64,000 bases of DNA from positions 372,001 to 436,000 of the forward strand of contig JAIYBW010000002.1 in the NCBI GenBank assembly GCA_027488375.1, written 5' to 3'. A model generated the notes under the pieces. It was not told where the DNA came from and made no database searches. It saw only the letters and a program-made list of their open reading frames with translations. The stretch is from Pseudomonadota bacterium (GTDB taxonomy: Bacteria; Bdellovibrionota; Bacteriovoracia; Bacteriovoracales; Bacteriovoracaceae). Shown here piece by piece: positions 17,243 through 25,756 of the stretch. The translations under genes were made by a program, and so were the position numbers. Numbering within the stretch: position 1 is the stretch's first letter; every line of letters starts with the position of its first letter.

Positions 17243-17749
17243 TTAAGCACTCATAAAGCGAAGTTCGGTGATAGATCCAAAGAGGTCTTTTCCATCAATA
17301 ACTCCATTTGGAGAATCAATATTTTTTGAAGCGATAAGATGCAATCCGTGCTCATCACAAAGATTAATTACAGTTGAATCAATGGGCTCTAGAACTTCTC
17401 CACTAGGAGTAAGTGAGCCAATCGCCATACAATTATCAAGTTTTGAAATAGGCAGAAGTCCGGCCAGATACCAGTAATGAAGGAGAAGTGGGTACTCAAG
17501 CCATTTTACGGATGCACTTTCGAGATCTCCTAATTCATCCGTGAGTTCAACATTGAGGACAAAGCGCTTTAGAGGAATCTGAAGCTGACGAGTTCGAGTC
17601 ACAAAAACAATTTTTTCTTTAATCTGTTTGCCGTATTTCCCAAGACCATTGATTTCAAGTCCTGGAACACTTTTTGTTGCGTAACCGAAGAGAGTCACTA
17701 GGGCCGGGCCTTTCTTAGTGAAGTAACAAGTCTGTAATTGAGTTTCCAT
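17243..17749 (-). CDS. Stand-alone ComM/YifB N-terminal-type (ChlI/Lon-S16-like fold) domain
   Basis: A 168-residue protein similar in order to the first domain of ComM/YifB Mg-chelatase-like proteins: GPALVTLFGYATKSVPGLEINGLG (PGL...I/V-G-L), KIVFVTRTRQLQIPLKRFVLNV, a leucine-rich helix where ComM has D-L-P-I-A-L-G-I-L, and MAIGSLTPSGEVLEP (G-E-L-x-L-x-G). The AAA+ part is absent. GGAGGT lies just before the ATG at 17749; a TTG twelve bases upstream would overlap that site, so I took the ATG. Function unknown; the resemblance is moderate. Confidence 0.55.
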   Translation of the reverse strand: METQLQTCYFTKKGPALVTLFGYATKSVPGLEINGLGKYGKQIKEKIVFVTRTRQLQIPLKRFVLNVELTDELGDLESASVKWLEYPLLLHYWYLAGLLPISKLDNCMAIGSLTPSGEVLEPIDSTVINLCDEHGLHLIASKNIDSPNGVIDGKDLFGSITELRFMSA

Positions 17750-17816
17750 AGATACCTCCAATAAGGTCTCTACAGAAAGGGGGCCAGATTATCTTTTATT
17801 TAAATGACTGAATTAA

Positions 17817-17839
17817 AAAGCAAAGTAACTCTCTGCTTT
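17817..17839 (-). terminator. Weak possible bidirectional terminator
   Basis: AAAGCA (17817-17822) can pair with TGCTTT (17834-17839). A-rich DNA precedes the left arm and a long T-run follows the right arm, so it could act in either direction. It lies just past the stop of the secreted Cys-rich gene on the minus strand. The stem is only 6 bp. Confidence 0.3.
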
Positions 17840-17846
17840 ATTTTTT

Positions 17847-18323
17847 TTACTGGAAAGTTTGAGATTCAAAATAGCAATTGAGTTCTTTGATGCCTTTTTC
17901 ATTTTTTGTTACGGATGCATGAACAATGCCTAATCTTTTAGCCATTTTATTTTTGATTTCTCCGCAACTTAACTTAGGATCTTGTTCGCAATATTTTTTA
18001 TCAGTGAGTTTTACACATTGATACTTAAAAATAACTTTCTTTCCACTGTGACAAATGACTTTTTTTAAATTCTGATCAACATAGGCCCTCAGATAATAGG
18101 GATCAGCAGATCTTTCTTTTTCACAAAAATCTGTTACGGCAATTTTCTTCCCCATACAATCTAATTCATTCGCGGAAATCACCTCAATCAGAGGAGACTC
18201 ATGAGAAACCATTTTTGAACAAACTGCTTTAAAGGAATAAGAAATTTTATCCGTCGTCGTCACTTCATTTAGAGTGACATTTGAAAATGAAAGAAGAGGA
18301 TAGAGGAGAAAAAAAATAGGCAT
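17847..18323 (-). CDS. Secreted Cys-rich hypothetical protein
   Basis: A 158-residue protein with a short hydrophobic N-terminus (IFFLLYPLLSFS) consistent with export, and nine cysteines afterward, suggesting disulfides. No family is recognised. The only usable start is the ATG at 18323, which immediately follows the T-run of the glutamate dehydrogenase terminator, leaving no room for a ribosome site. It is therefore expressed from read-through, a leaderless message, or an unseen internal promoter. The same geometry occurs at obgE. Confidence 0.6.
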   Translation of the reverse strand: MPIFFLLYPLLSFSNVTLNEVTTTDKISYSFKAVCSKMVSHESPLIEVISANELDCMGKKIAVTDFCEKERSADPYYLRAYVDQNLKKVICHSGKKVIFKYQCVKLTDKKYCEQDPKLSCGEIKNKMAKRLGIVHASVTKNEKGIKELNCYFESQTFQ

Positions 18324-18348
18324 AAAAAAAGGGTGCCCGAAGGCACCC
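18324..18348 (-). terminator. Intrinsic terminator after glutamate dehydrogenase
   Basis: On the minus strand GGGTGCC-TTCG-GGCACCC is a 7-bp stem with a UUCG tetraloop, followed by seven T (18330-18324) and then directly by the ATG of the next gene. Confidence 0.9.
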
Positions 18349-18368
18349 TGAAAATCAACTTTTAACTA

Positions 18369-19628
18369 TTAACCTGGCCACATTCCACGAAGTCTCATGG
18401 CACCTTGGAGACGATCAAGTGACGCAATAAAAGCGGCTTGCTTCATATTCACTTGGTATTTCTCTTTACAGGCCCAAACTTTATCAAAAGAGAGCTTCAT
18501 AATGTCGTGAAGCTTTGTATTTACTGTTTCTAGGTCCCAGAAGAACATTTGCATACCTTGAACCCATTCAAAGTAAGACACAATCACACCACCAGCATTA
18601 CAAAGAATATCTGGAATAATAAGTCCGCCGCGATCTGTGATGATATCAACTGCTTCATGAGTAAGAGGACCGTTGGCCCCTTCAGCAATAATCTTTGCTT
18701 TTACTTTGTGAGCGTTTTCTTTCGTCACAACACCATCAATCGCAGCAGGAATTAAAATATCAACATCAAGCTCTAAAAGTTGCTCATTAGAGATATGCTC
18801 AACACCCGGAAGATCACGGAGAAGCTTGCGCTCTTTGATCCATTTTACGCATTCTTTAACATTCAAACCTTTTGGATTGTAAATCGCTCCTGAAACATCA
18901 GAGATCGCTACAATTTTTGCTCCTTGTGCATCAAGGTCTTCAGCTGCTGGAACACCAACTTTACCAAAACCATGGATCGCAACTGTCGTTGAATTTGAAA
19001 TCTTTTTATTCAATTTTTCGTAGGCAAAATTGATACAGAAAACAACACCTTTACCAGTTGATTCAGCTCTTCCTAGAGATCCACCAATTGCAATTGGTTT
19101 ACCCGTTACAACTCCAGGAACGGCATAACCATTAAGTTGTGAATAGGTATCCATCAACCACGCCATTGTCTGTCCATCAGTCCCAATATCTGGAGCTGGT
19201 ACATCTTTATCTGGTCCAATAATCATGGCAATTTCAGTTGTATAACGACGAGTCATCGCCTGAAGTTCTGCACGAGAAAGATCATTCGGATCAACTTTAA
19301 TACCACCCTTGGCGCCACCAAGTGGAAGACCAACAAGAGCACATTTAAAAGTCATGAGCATCGCAAGTGCAGCTGTTTCAGAAAGACTCACATGAGGATG
19401 AAAACGAATTCCCCCTTTACCTGGGCCCAACGTCATATTGTGCTGAACACGGTAACCTTCAAAAACTTTAACTGTTCCGTCATCTAAACGAACAGGAACA
19501 GAAACTTGAAGTGCGCGCTTAGGATATTTCAAACGTTCAAGAACGTTTGGATCCATGTTCATTTTTGTCCCAGCAGACTCAAGCTGGGAGTAAGCATCTT
19601 GGAAAAATGGACTCTCGAAGAGACTCAT
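18369..19628 (-). CDS. Glutamate dehydrogenase (Glu/Leu/Phe/Val family)
   Basis: A 419-residue hexameric-type dehydrogenase. GYRVQHNMTLGPGKGGIRFH contains the substrate region, PLGGAKGGIKVDP the catalytic Lys loop, PAPDIGTDGQTMAWLMD the dicarboxylate site, and VAIHGFGKVGVPAAEDL the Rossmann G-x-G-x-x-G. Length and sequence fit RocG/GudB-type enzymes that oxidise glutamate to 2-oxoglutarate and ammonia, useful for growth on amino acids. A GGAG ribosome site precedes the ATG. It is monocistronic, with a strong terminator downstream. A possible promoter (CTGAAA, 16 bp, TATAAG) lies upstream. NAD versus NADP preference cannot be read with certainty. Confidence 0.94.
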   Translation of the reverse strand: MSLFESPFFQDAYSQLESAGTKMNMDPNVLERLKYPKRALQVSVPVRLDDGTVKVFEGYRVQHNMTLGPGKGGIRFHPHVSLSETAALAMLMTFKCALVGLPLGGAKGGIKVDPNDLSRAELQAMTRRYTTEIAMIIGPDKDVPAPDIGTDGQTMAWLMDTYSQLNGYAVPGVVTGKPIAIGGSLGRAESTGKGVVFCINFAYEKLNKKISNSTTVAIHGFGKVGVPAAEDLDAQGAKIVAISDVSGAIYNPKGLNVKECVKWIKERKLLRDLPGVEHISNEQLLELDVDILIPAAIDGVVTKENAHKVKAKIIAEGANGPLTHEAVDIITDRGGLIIPDILCNAGGVIVSYFEWVQGMQMFFWDLETVNTKLHDIMKLSFDKVWACKEKYQVNMKQAAFIASLDRLQGAMRLRGMWPG

Positions 19629-19708
19629 GAAAACTCCAATGTAGAAGTGAAAATTTTGGGCTTATACTACTCTTAGAGGAATTTTCAGGCTAGGAAAAAG
19701 GCAGAAAA

Positions 19709-20557
19709 TTAGAACTGTTTGCCATAAAGCAGCATGATCGTATCATCTTGAATATTTGAGTCAGGGCGGTAATTTCTGGTATAGCGCGCGTAAACATTAT
19801 CAATGATTCGTTGGTCAACAGAGGTGAAGTACTCACCACTATCAGCATAATAGTTAAACATGGCCCTCAATCCAATCGATTTATAGTCTTGCTGAACGTT
19901 GACCTCAGTTCTTCCATTCACACCAACCCAGGCCCGCGCATAGGCAAATGGGGTTCTAAAACCAACAATGACTAACCCTTGATCTACTCGTGGTTGAAAT
20001 ATAAAAGTGGTTTTTTTCCACACGCTCACTTCTTTGGCCTGTAATGAATCTGGTAAAACATTGCCTGTTGAAGATTTCTTATTTGTGCTTTTAAAACGAG
20101 CTTCCATTTCATCAATGGTATCAATTTCGTTCGAAGCTCTATATTCTTGATACCAAGTTTGTGGCATCTGCTGAACAGGTCTCTCACCTTTTTGCCTCAA
20201 GTATCTAAGATATTTATCATTAAAATATTCCCACTTTTGCTCAGGTGTGGGCACAAATGAAGATGAACCAGCGAGATCAGTGCTTAGGCCATATTGATCA
20301 GCAAAAACTTGATTATCATTCCAGACTTTAATTTGGTTTCTCGCCCTTACAACATCAACACTCTCATCAGATGAAATGTACTGCTGATAAAGTGAAATTT
20401 GATTATCGACTGGAGTCACAATAACGTCATCATCAGGCACATAACTCGCAGGATGACGAAAAGGCTGAGCACTGGCCAGACTCGATATAAACGCCAAAGA
20501 TAGACAAAGATGTCTAATCATTTGATAGTGATTAATTTTTAACCAAAATTCGTTCAT
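19709..20557 (-). CDS. Exported hypothetical protein
   Basis: A 282-residue protein; starting at the internal Met 13 (20521) it would have a textbook signal peptide ending LASA before QPF, so either start gives export. The mature part is rich in Tyr, Gln and Asp, and the C-terminal third alternates hydrophobic/polar residues and ends in Gln-Phe, which hints at a small outer-membrane or surface beta protein. No family recognised. It stands alone between glutamate dehydrogenase and parB. Confidence 0.6.
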   Translation of the reverse strand: MNEFWLKINHYQMIRHLCLSLAFISSLASAQPFRHPASYVPDDDVIVTPVDNQISLYQQYISSDESVDVVRARNQIKVWNDNQVFADQYGLSTDLAGSSSFVPTPEQKWEYFNDKYLRYLRQKGERPVQQMPQTWYQEYRASNEIDTIDEMEARFKSTNKKSSTGNVLPDSLQAKEVSVWKKTTFIFQPRVDQGLVIVGFRTPFAYARAWVGVNGRTEVNVQQDYKSIGLRAMFNYYADSGEYFTSVDQRIIDNVYARYTRNYRPDSNIQDDTIMLLYGKQF

Positions 20558-20666
20558 AACTTGGCCCAGAGAACCGACTTAAGTCATTGTTTTTTAACAA
20601 CTTAAAGAAGACCTCTTCTCCCCTCTTTCCTCTTACTGAGCAAGGGGGATGCCAATTCGCCAAAAT

Positions 20667-20689
20667 AAAAAAGCCCTCTTTCGAGGGCT
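20667..20689 (-). terminator. Intrinsic terminator after parB
   Basis: AGCCCTC (20672-20678) pairs with GAGGGCT (20683-20689); on the minus strand the stem is followed by TTTTTT (complement of the A-run ending at 20672). It lies 5 bp past the parB stop. Confidence 0.85.
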
Positions 20690-20693
20690 CTTT

Positions 20694-21536
20694 CTAGTGA
20701 ATCCGTTCACCTACTAATTCCTTCATCATTTCCCTGGCTCGCGCCTGAAGTTTGGGATCCTTCATTTGGGTCTTTAAAACCTTCATGAGTTTCTCAACTG
20801 AATCTTCTCTTTTCTTTTTAGGTTTTTCAATTTTTAGCTGAGAAATAATTCTCTTCAATTGAAGTCTTTTTGTAATATCGCCAGCAAGAATCTTTTCTTT
20901 TATCTCATCTTTGAATTCATTCTTCGGTAATTCATCCCATTCTAACAGAACATACTTTTCAGTATTGAATATCTTAGCGGCTTCCTTGATATCTTTTGGA
21001 AGTTTAGCAATCATTAAGCAACGATGAACTTCTGATTTAGAAATACCAAGAGCAGCTGTAATTTTTCTTTCTGAAGTTCCTGTTAATTTCTGGTATCCGT
21101 AAATTGAATCGGCTTGATCAATATAGTGAAGATCCTCTCTCGCTTGGTTCTCAGAGAACTGGATGGCCATGAGCTCTTCTTTAGTCTTATTTTCTAAAAT
21201 AAAACATGGAGCTTCAGGCAGTTCAATTAAACTCATTGCTCTAAAACGTCTTTCACCACAAATCAGGACAAATTTATCGCCTTCGCGATGAAGAACAAGA
21301 GGTTGAATCAATCCATTGACTTTAATATTTTCAGCTAACTCACGAAGTGAATCATCGTTAAACTTTGTTCGAACTTGTTCTCTAACTACAATATCTTTCA
21401 GTTGGATATTAGCGAGCTGAGCTCCTCGCAAAAGTTTTTGATCATTCGCGAGTAAAATCTTTTCATCAATTCCAGTTGTAATGTCAGTCACTCGACGTTC
21501 ACGCTTAGAAATCCTTGCAGTAAATTCCTTGGCCAT
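20694..21536 (-). CDS. parB: ParB-family partition/nucleoid protein
   Basis: A 280-residue ParB-like protein. The N-terminal CTP-binding ParB/Srx domain (about 44-140) includes NGLIQPLVLH, box II LICGERRFRA and SENQAREDLHYID. An HTH follows near 152-175 (TSERKITAALGISKSEVHRCL). The C-terminus is Lys-rich and lacks a clear ParB dimerisation domain. AGGAG precedes the ATG. The gene is 36 bp downstream of parA. No gidA/rnpA-type origin genes are nearby, so this may be an additional pair rather than the main origin ParABS. Confidence 0.85.
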   Translation of the reverse strand: MAKEFTARISKRERRVTDITTGIDEKILLANDQKLLRGAQLANIQLKDIVVREQVRTKFNDDSLRELAENIKVNGLIQPLVLHREGDKFVLICGERRFRAMSLIELPEAPCFILENKTKEELMAIQFSENQAREDLHYIDQADSIYGYQKLTGTSERKITAALGISKSEVHRCLMIAKLPKDIKEAAKIFNTEKYVLLEWDELPKNEFKDEIKEKILAGDITKRLQLKRIISQLKIEKPKKKREDSVEKLMKVLKTQMKDPKLQARAREMMKELVGERIH

Positions 21537-21572
21537 AGCCTCTCCTTAAAATACTAAACTTAAAAATTAAAT

Positions 21573-22349
21573 TTAATTTAAACCTAATGAACTCCAAAGT
21601 GCCTGATAATCATTCTTGCCTTTAGACTGATTTCCAAACATGAAAACCGGTTTTTTCATCGCAACTGATTCTTGCATATCAACGAGATTGCGGATCGTTG
21701 GAGTCACATTGAACGACTGAGAGAGCTCTTCTAAGCGTTGACGCTCTATTTTTCTACGAGGATTAACCATAGAAGGAATAATTGAAAACTCGAGTGATGG
21801 ATTTTCTGTTTCTTTGATGATTTCAAATGTATCCATAAGCTCTTCAAGACCATCGATTGAGTAATCTTGAGCTTGAGTTGGAATAAGAATCAGATGAGAG
21901 GCTACGAGAGACATAATAAGCTCATCGCCAAGCATTGGAGGAGTATCGATCACAACGTAATCAAACTGCTCTTCTACTTCTTTCAAACGAAGCTTCATGA
22001 GTCTTTCTTTACGGCCAGCATTTTTTCTGACTTCAGACTCAGAAAGAATAAGAAGCTTAGCAAGATTGGCCATGTGTCGACTTGAAGCAATCAGTTTTAT
22101 GTTTTTATAAAAATCATAATCACCAACAGCATCAACCATGATCTCATCAATTTTTACATCTCCGATGAGCCACTCTGGAATAAGAGTACGTTGAATGTTC
22201 ACTCCTAGAGTTGAACTTAAATTAGCTTGAGAATCGAGATCAATCGCAAGTACCTTGTGACCTAGATTGGCCAAATGACAGACGAGTTGAAAGCACTGCA
22301 TGGTTTTACCCACGCCACCTTTGTTATTACCGATCGTGATAATTTTCAT
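21573..22349 (-). CDS. parA: ParA-family partition ATPase
   Basis: A 258-residue deviant-Walker ATPase: NNKGGVGKTMQCFQL (signature Lys and P-loop) at residue 9, DLDSQANLSSTLG (Walker A' region), and DYVVIDTPPMLG (Walker B). The ATG at 22349 is preceded by AGAAGGGA and starts exactly at the conserved MKIITIGNNKGG; a 25-codon in-frame extension upstream is not family-like and was dropped. It works with ParB to move or position DNA by an ATP-dependent gradient. Divergent from nadA. Confidence 0.88.
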   Translation of the reverse strand: MKIITIGNNKGGVGKTMQCFQLVCHLANLGHKVLAIDLDSQANLSSTLGVNIQRTLIPEWLIGDVKIDEIMVDAVGDYDFYKNIKLIASSRHMANLAKLLILSESEVRKNAGRKERLMKLRLKEVEEQFDYVVIDTPPMLGDELIMSLVASHLILIPTQAQDYSIDGLEELMDTFEIIKETENPSLEFSIIPSMVNPRRKIERQRLEELSQSFNVTPTIRNLVDMQESVAMKKPVFMFGNQSKGKNDYQALWSSLGLN

Positions 22350-22369
22350 TCCCTTCTCCCATGAAGAGT

Positions 22370-22430
22370 GGTTCGTTAATGGTCCTACTAAGAAAAGTCT
22401 AAGGAATGAGTCACGGTTCGTCAAAGGGCC
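22370..22430. repeat. Two direct repeats upstream of parA, possible operator
   Basis: GGTTCGTTAATGGTCC at 22370-22385 and GGTTCGTCAAAGGGCC at 22415-22430 match at 13 of 16 positions and are 45 bp apart, about four helical turns. They sit just upstream of parA on its strand, where ParA or ParB autoregulatory sites are common. A canonical GTTCCACGTGAAAC-like parS was not seen. Confidence 0.4.
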
Positions 22431-22542
22431 AAGTGATTAAAAATAAAAAGATTTGTGCTGCGTGGCCCAAAAACTTCTATTTGGCCCGACGCGTATCAAT
22501 AAAATGCCCCTTTTCTTGCCCCTTTCTCCTAGGAGGAGTACA

Positions 22543-23682
22543 GTGAGCACAAATTTTTTGGGGATTTTTATGATCGATATTTATGATGATTTGAAAACAT
22601 CTGACCATCTACCGCAAATACCAGAAAGCGAACTGAATGATGAAAAAGTTCTTGAAGAACTTTCTTTAATTAAAAAACGCCTAGGAGATAAGGTCGTCGT
22701 CCTGGGACATCACTACCAACAAAATGACGTTATCTCTTTTGCTGATATCACCGGCGACTCCCTGGAACTTGCCAAAAAAGCGGCAGAGATAAAAACGGCA
22801 GAACATATTATTTTTTGTGGTGTGCACTTCATGGCAGAAACAGCTGACATGTTAACTTCTGATCAACAAAAAGTTATACTTCCAGATTTGCGGGCCGGAT
22901 GCTCAATGGCCGATATGGCCAACAGAAGAGAGATAGACGTTGCTTGGGACTATATCACTTCATGCACTCAAGAAAAGATTATACCAATCACTTATATCAA
23001 TTGTTCAGCGGCACTCAAAAGCTTTGTTGGGGAGCATGATGGCTCCATATGCACGTCTTCAAATGCTGAAAAAATTATTTCCTGGGGTCTAAACCAAGGA
23101 GAGAAGCTTCTCTTTTTTCCCGATCAACACCTCGGACGAAACACTTGTTTTAAACTAGGTATAAAACTTGAGGAGATGGTTGTTTATGACCCTCGACTCA
23201 GATTTGGCGGATTAACTCCAGAGAAAATCCAAAAAGCCAAAATTATCTTGTGGTATGGATTCTGTTCAGTCCATCAGGGTTTTACAGCAGAACATATTAA
23301 GATGTGGCGAGAAAAAGAACCAGATCGAATTCTTATTGTTCATCCTGAATGTAATTTTGAAGTTGTCCAAGGAGCTGATCTCGCAGGCTCAACATCATTC
23401 ATTATTAATAAGATTAAAGAGGCAAAACCAGGGACTAAGTTTGCCGTCGGAACAGAGATCAATCTCGTAAATCGCTTATCAGAGAAATATCCGCATTTAA
23501 ATATTACATCCCTTTCGCCCTACCAATGCCTTTGTACAACAATGTATAGAGTGAGGCCGAGATGGCTTCTTGAAAGTTTTCGTGCCATTGAAAGGGGTCA
23601 GCCTATAAATCAAATTAAGGTTGATGAAAAAACAAAAAAATTCGCACTCAAAGCTTTAGATCAAATGCTTTCAATATCCTAG
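22543..23682 (+). CDS. nadA: Quinolinate synthase NadA
   Basis: A 379-residue [4Fe-4S] enzyme that condenses iminoaspartate with dihydroxyacetone phosphate for NAD synthesis. It shows VVLGHHYQQNDVISFADITGD, GVHFMAETADML, DLRAGCSMADMA (Fe-S Cys), WYGFCSVHQGF (Cys) and YQCLCTTM (Cys). I placed the start at GTG 22543, which is in frame and preceded at the right distance by AGGAGG (22531-22536). The later ATG at 22570 has only GGGGAT, and the far upstream ATG adds a non-homologous segment. A cysteine desulfurase follows 10 bp downstream, a logical source of sulfur for the cluster. Confidence 0.93.
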   Translation: MSTNFLGIFMIDIYDDLKTSDHLPQIPESELNDEKVLEELSLIKKRLGDKVVVLGHHYQQNDVISFADITGDSLELAKKAAEIKTAEHIIFCGVHFMAETADMLTSDQQKVILPDLRAGCSMADMANRREIDVAWDYITSCTQEKIIPITYINCSAALKSFVGEHDGSICTSSNAEKIISWGLNQGEKLLFFPDQHLGRNTCFKLGIKLEEMVVYDPRLRFGGLTPEKIQKAKIILWYGFCSVHQGFTAEHIKMWREKEPDRILIVHPECNFEVVQGADLAGSTSFIINKIKEAKPGTKFAVGTEINLVNRLSEKYPHLNITSLSPYQCLCTTMYRVRPRWLLESFRAIERGQPINQIKVDEKTKKFALKALDQMLSIS

Positions 23683-23692
23683 GAATGAGATC

Positions 23693-24850
23693 ATGATATA
23701 CGCTGACTACAACGGCTCTGCTCCCCTCCTCCCTTGTGTAAAGGATTATTTGAAAAGAAGATTGGAAACTGATCTTTTTGCAAATCCAAATGCTATTCAC
23801 TCAATGGGACAAAAAATTTATTCAGGGATTGAAAAATGCAGAGAAGTCATTTCAAAGTCAGTGGGTTGCTACCCTGATCAAATTTTTTTTAATTCAGGAT
23901 CATCTGAGGGCATTTCACACATACTCTTTTCTTGCCTAGAATATGCTCCAAAGAATAAAAAAATCATCATAGCCTCGGGGATCGAGCATGCTGTCATCCC
24001 CTCTGCTTTAAAATATTATGAAGAGCGCAGAGGATTTGAAATTAAAAAAGTGGATGTGAATCAGGATGGTGTCATAGAGCTTGAATCCCTTTATAAATTA
24101 ATTCATGAATTCAATTCCTCTATTGCTCTCGTTACAATCATGGCGGCCAATAATGAAACCGGAGCTCTTCAGCCGATCAGGGATATATCTCAATTGTGCC
24201 AAGAAAATAATATTCTTTTTTTCTCCGACACAACTCAACTTATTGGAAAAGGTGACTTCCATTTTGAAGATTCGGGTATAGATTTTGCTGTTTGCTCTGG
24301 TCACAAAGTAGGGGCCTTAACAGGTAGTGGATTTATTCTGGCCAAAAACCCAACCTTATTAAGGTCCTATATATTTGGGAGTCATCAAGAGAGAGGCTTG
24401 AGAGGAGGCACTCAGAACTACATGGCGATTGAAACATTGGCCGTTGCCCTCGATGATTTCATGAAGAATAAAAATAAACTTCCTCTTTTAGAGGAGGCCA
24501 GAAAGAAATTTGAAGCTGAGCTAAAAAAAGATTTTCTCGATTGCCGTATTATCGGTGAAAACGCTCAGAGGCTCGCCGGAACAAGTCTCATCAGTTATCC
24601 AGGCATTCATGGACAGGCAATTCAGATAGAACTTGAATCTCATAATATTTTTGTCACAACATCAGCTGCTTGCTCGGACAATCAACCTGAGACTTCACAT
24701 GTTCTGAAAGAAATGAAAATCGAAGATGATATTGGCCGCGGAGTCATTCGCCTTTCACTAAGTTATCACCAAAATCAAAATGATTATGAAATGATATTAA
24801 AAGCGCTTGCTCAAGCTTTTAATAAATTAAAGAAAATTAAGGCTTATTGA
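23693..24850 (+). CDS. Cysteine desulfurase, NifS/IscS family
   Basis: A 385-residue PLP enzyme of aminotransferase class V: YADYNGSAPLLP start, NPNAIHSMGQ, FNSGSSEG, ANNETGALQP, the PLP lysine in CSGHKVGALTGSG, RGGTQN, and the persulfide Cys in TTSAACSDNQPETSHV. It moves sulfur from cysteine to Fe-S assembly. Co-transcription with nadA suggests it supplies the NadA cluster, as reported for nifS-like genes in NAD operons of other bacteria. No iscU is visible. It overlaps the convergent SDR gene by 14 bp. Confidence 0.92.
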   Translation: MIYADYNGSAPLLPCVKDYLKRRLETDLFANPNAIHSMGQKIYSGIEKCREVISKSVGCYPDQIFFNSGSSEGISHILFSCLEYAPKNKKIIIASGIEHAVIPSALKYYEERRGFEIKKVDVNQDGVIELESLYKLIHEFNSSIALVTIMAANNETGALQPIRDISQLCQENNILFFSDTTQLIGKGDFHFEDSGIDFAVCSGHKVGALTGSGFILAKNPTLLRSYIFGSHQERGLRGGTQNYMAIETLAVALDDFMKNKNKLPLLEEARKKFEAELKKDFLDCRIIGENAQRLAGTSLISYPGIHGQAIQIELESHNIFVTTSAACSDNQPETSHVLKEMKIEDDIGRGVIRLSLSYHQNQNDYEMILKALAQAFNKLKKIKAY

Positions 24851-25679
24851 AGAATTTATTTATAATTTTCTCAAAGAAAATAAAATAGAGAGACTCCGGT
24901 ACAAAAGTCTTTAATAAATAACTAAACTTTCCATCCTGGCCAAAAACCTTGCGCATAGGAATTCTTTTAAGTTTTGATAATTTCAAAACGCCATTCGCAA
25001 CTTCAAGGGGATGTTGCTTCTTTTTTGCGGCAAAATAGTCATGAAGATTCTGATAATTTCTTAAAGATCGATCATAGATCGAATGTTCATTTTTAAAATT
25101 CCAAATGAGGTTTTTCCCAAAATCTGTTCTAAATCCGCCTGGTTGAATGAGACAAATCTGCACACCAAATGAAGAAAGTTCTAGTCTTAATGATTCGCTC
25201 AATCCTTCTACGGCAAATTTAGAGGCACAGTACAGACTCGTTAAAGGAAATCCCATGAAACCGAAGACTGAAGAAAAATTAAAAATTTTACCCTGTTTTT
25301 TTCTTAAAAGCGGAAGAAAAGACCTCGTCATAAGGACGGTTCCATAGAAATTAACATCCATTTGCTCTTTTATTTGCTCGTTTGAAAAATCCTCCAAGGC
25401 ACCAAAGAGACCGTAGCCCGCATTATTAATAAGAATATCTAATGAACTGAACTTTTCTTCAATAATATTGGCTACTTCTAAAACTTGATGCTCATTTCTC
25501 ACATCTAGGTCAAATTCGACTAAGCGGTCCCCAAACTTTTCACGCTCTTCCTCAAAGATTTCTCTACGTTGTTTTAAATTTCTACCAGTTGCTACAACTA
25601 AATCTCCATGGGCAAGAAAGGTTTGAGTCATTAACTTACCAAAACCTGATGTTGCCCCAGTGATTAAAACAATTCTCAA
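24837..25679 (-). CDS. Short-chain dehydrogenase/reductase
   Basis: A 280-residue classical SDR: ITGATSGFGKLM (T-G-x-x-x-G-x-G), ILINNAGYGLFG (N-N-A-G), FSSVFGFMGFPLTSLYCASK (Ser, Tyr-x-x-x-Lys), and PGGFRTDFG. It starts at TTG 25679, preceded by GGGAG. The C-terminus carries aromatic, hydrophobic stretches typical of SDRs acting on lipids or retinol-like compounds. The substrate cannot be assigned. Confidence 0.85.
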   Translation of the reverse strand: MRIVLITGATSGFGKLMTQTFLAHGDLVVATGRNLKQRREIFEEEREKFGDRLVEFDLDVRNEHQVLEVANIIEEKFSSLDILINNAGYGLFGALEDFSNEQIKEQMDVNFYGTVLMTRSFLPLLRKKQGKIFNFSSVFGFMGFPLTSLYCASKFAVEGLSESLRLELSSFGVQICLIQPGGFRTDFGKNLIWNFKNEHSIYDRSLRNYQNLHDYFAAKKKQHPLEVANGVLKLSKLKRIPMRKVFGQDGKFSYLLKTFVPESLYFIFFEKIINKFFNKP

Positions 25680-25756
25680 GATAACTCCCTTGTAAATATT
25701 TCATTAATCAAATGAAAAATTCACCGCTTTGACCATTAAATCCCTATAATTCTAGC

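Noticed and set aside
22350-22424. N-terminal extension of ParA by 25 codons
   Set aside because: The family starts at the Met at 22349, which has its own ribosome site; the extension covers the repeat-bearing upstream region.
22453-22542. NadA start at the upstream ATG 22453
   Set aside because: The GTG at 22543 has a perfect AGGAGG at correct spacing; the upstream segment is not NadA-like.
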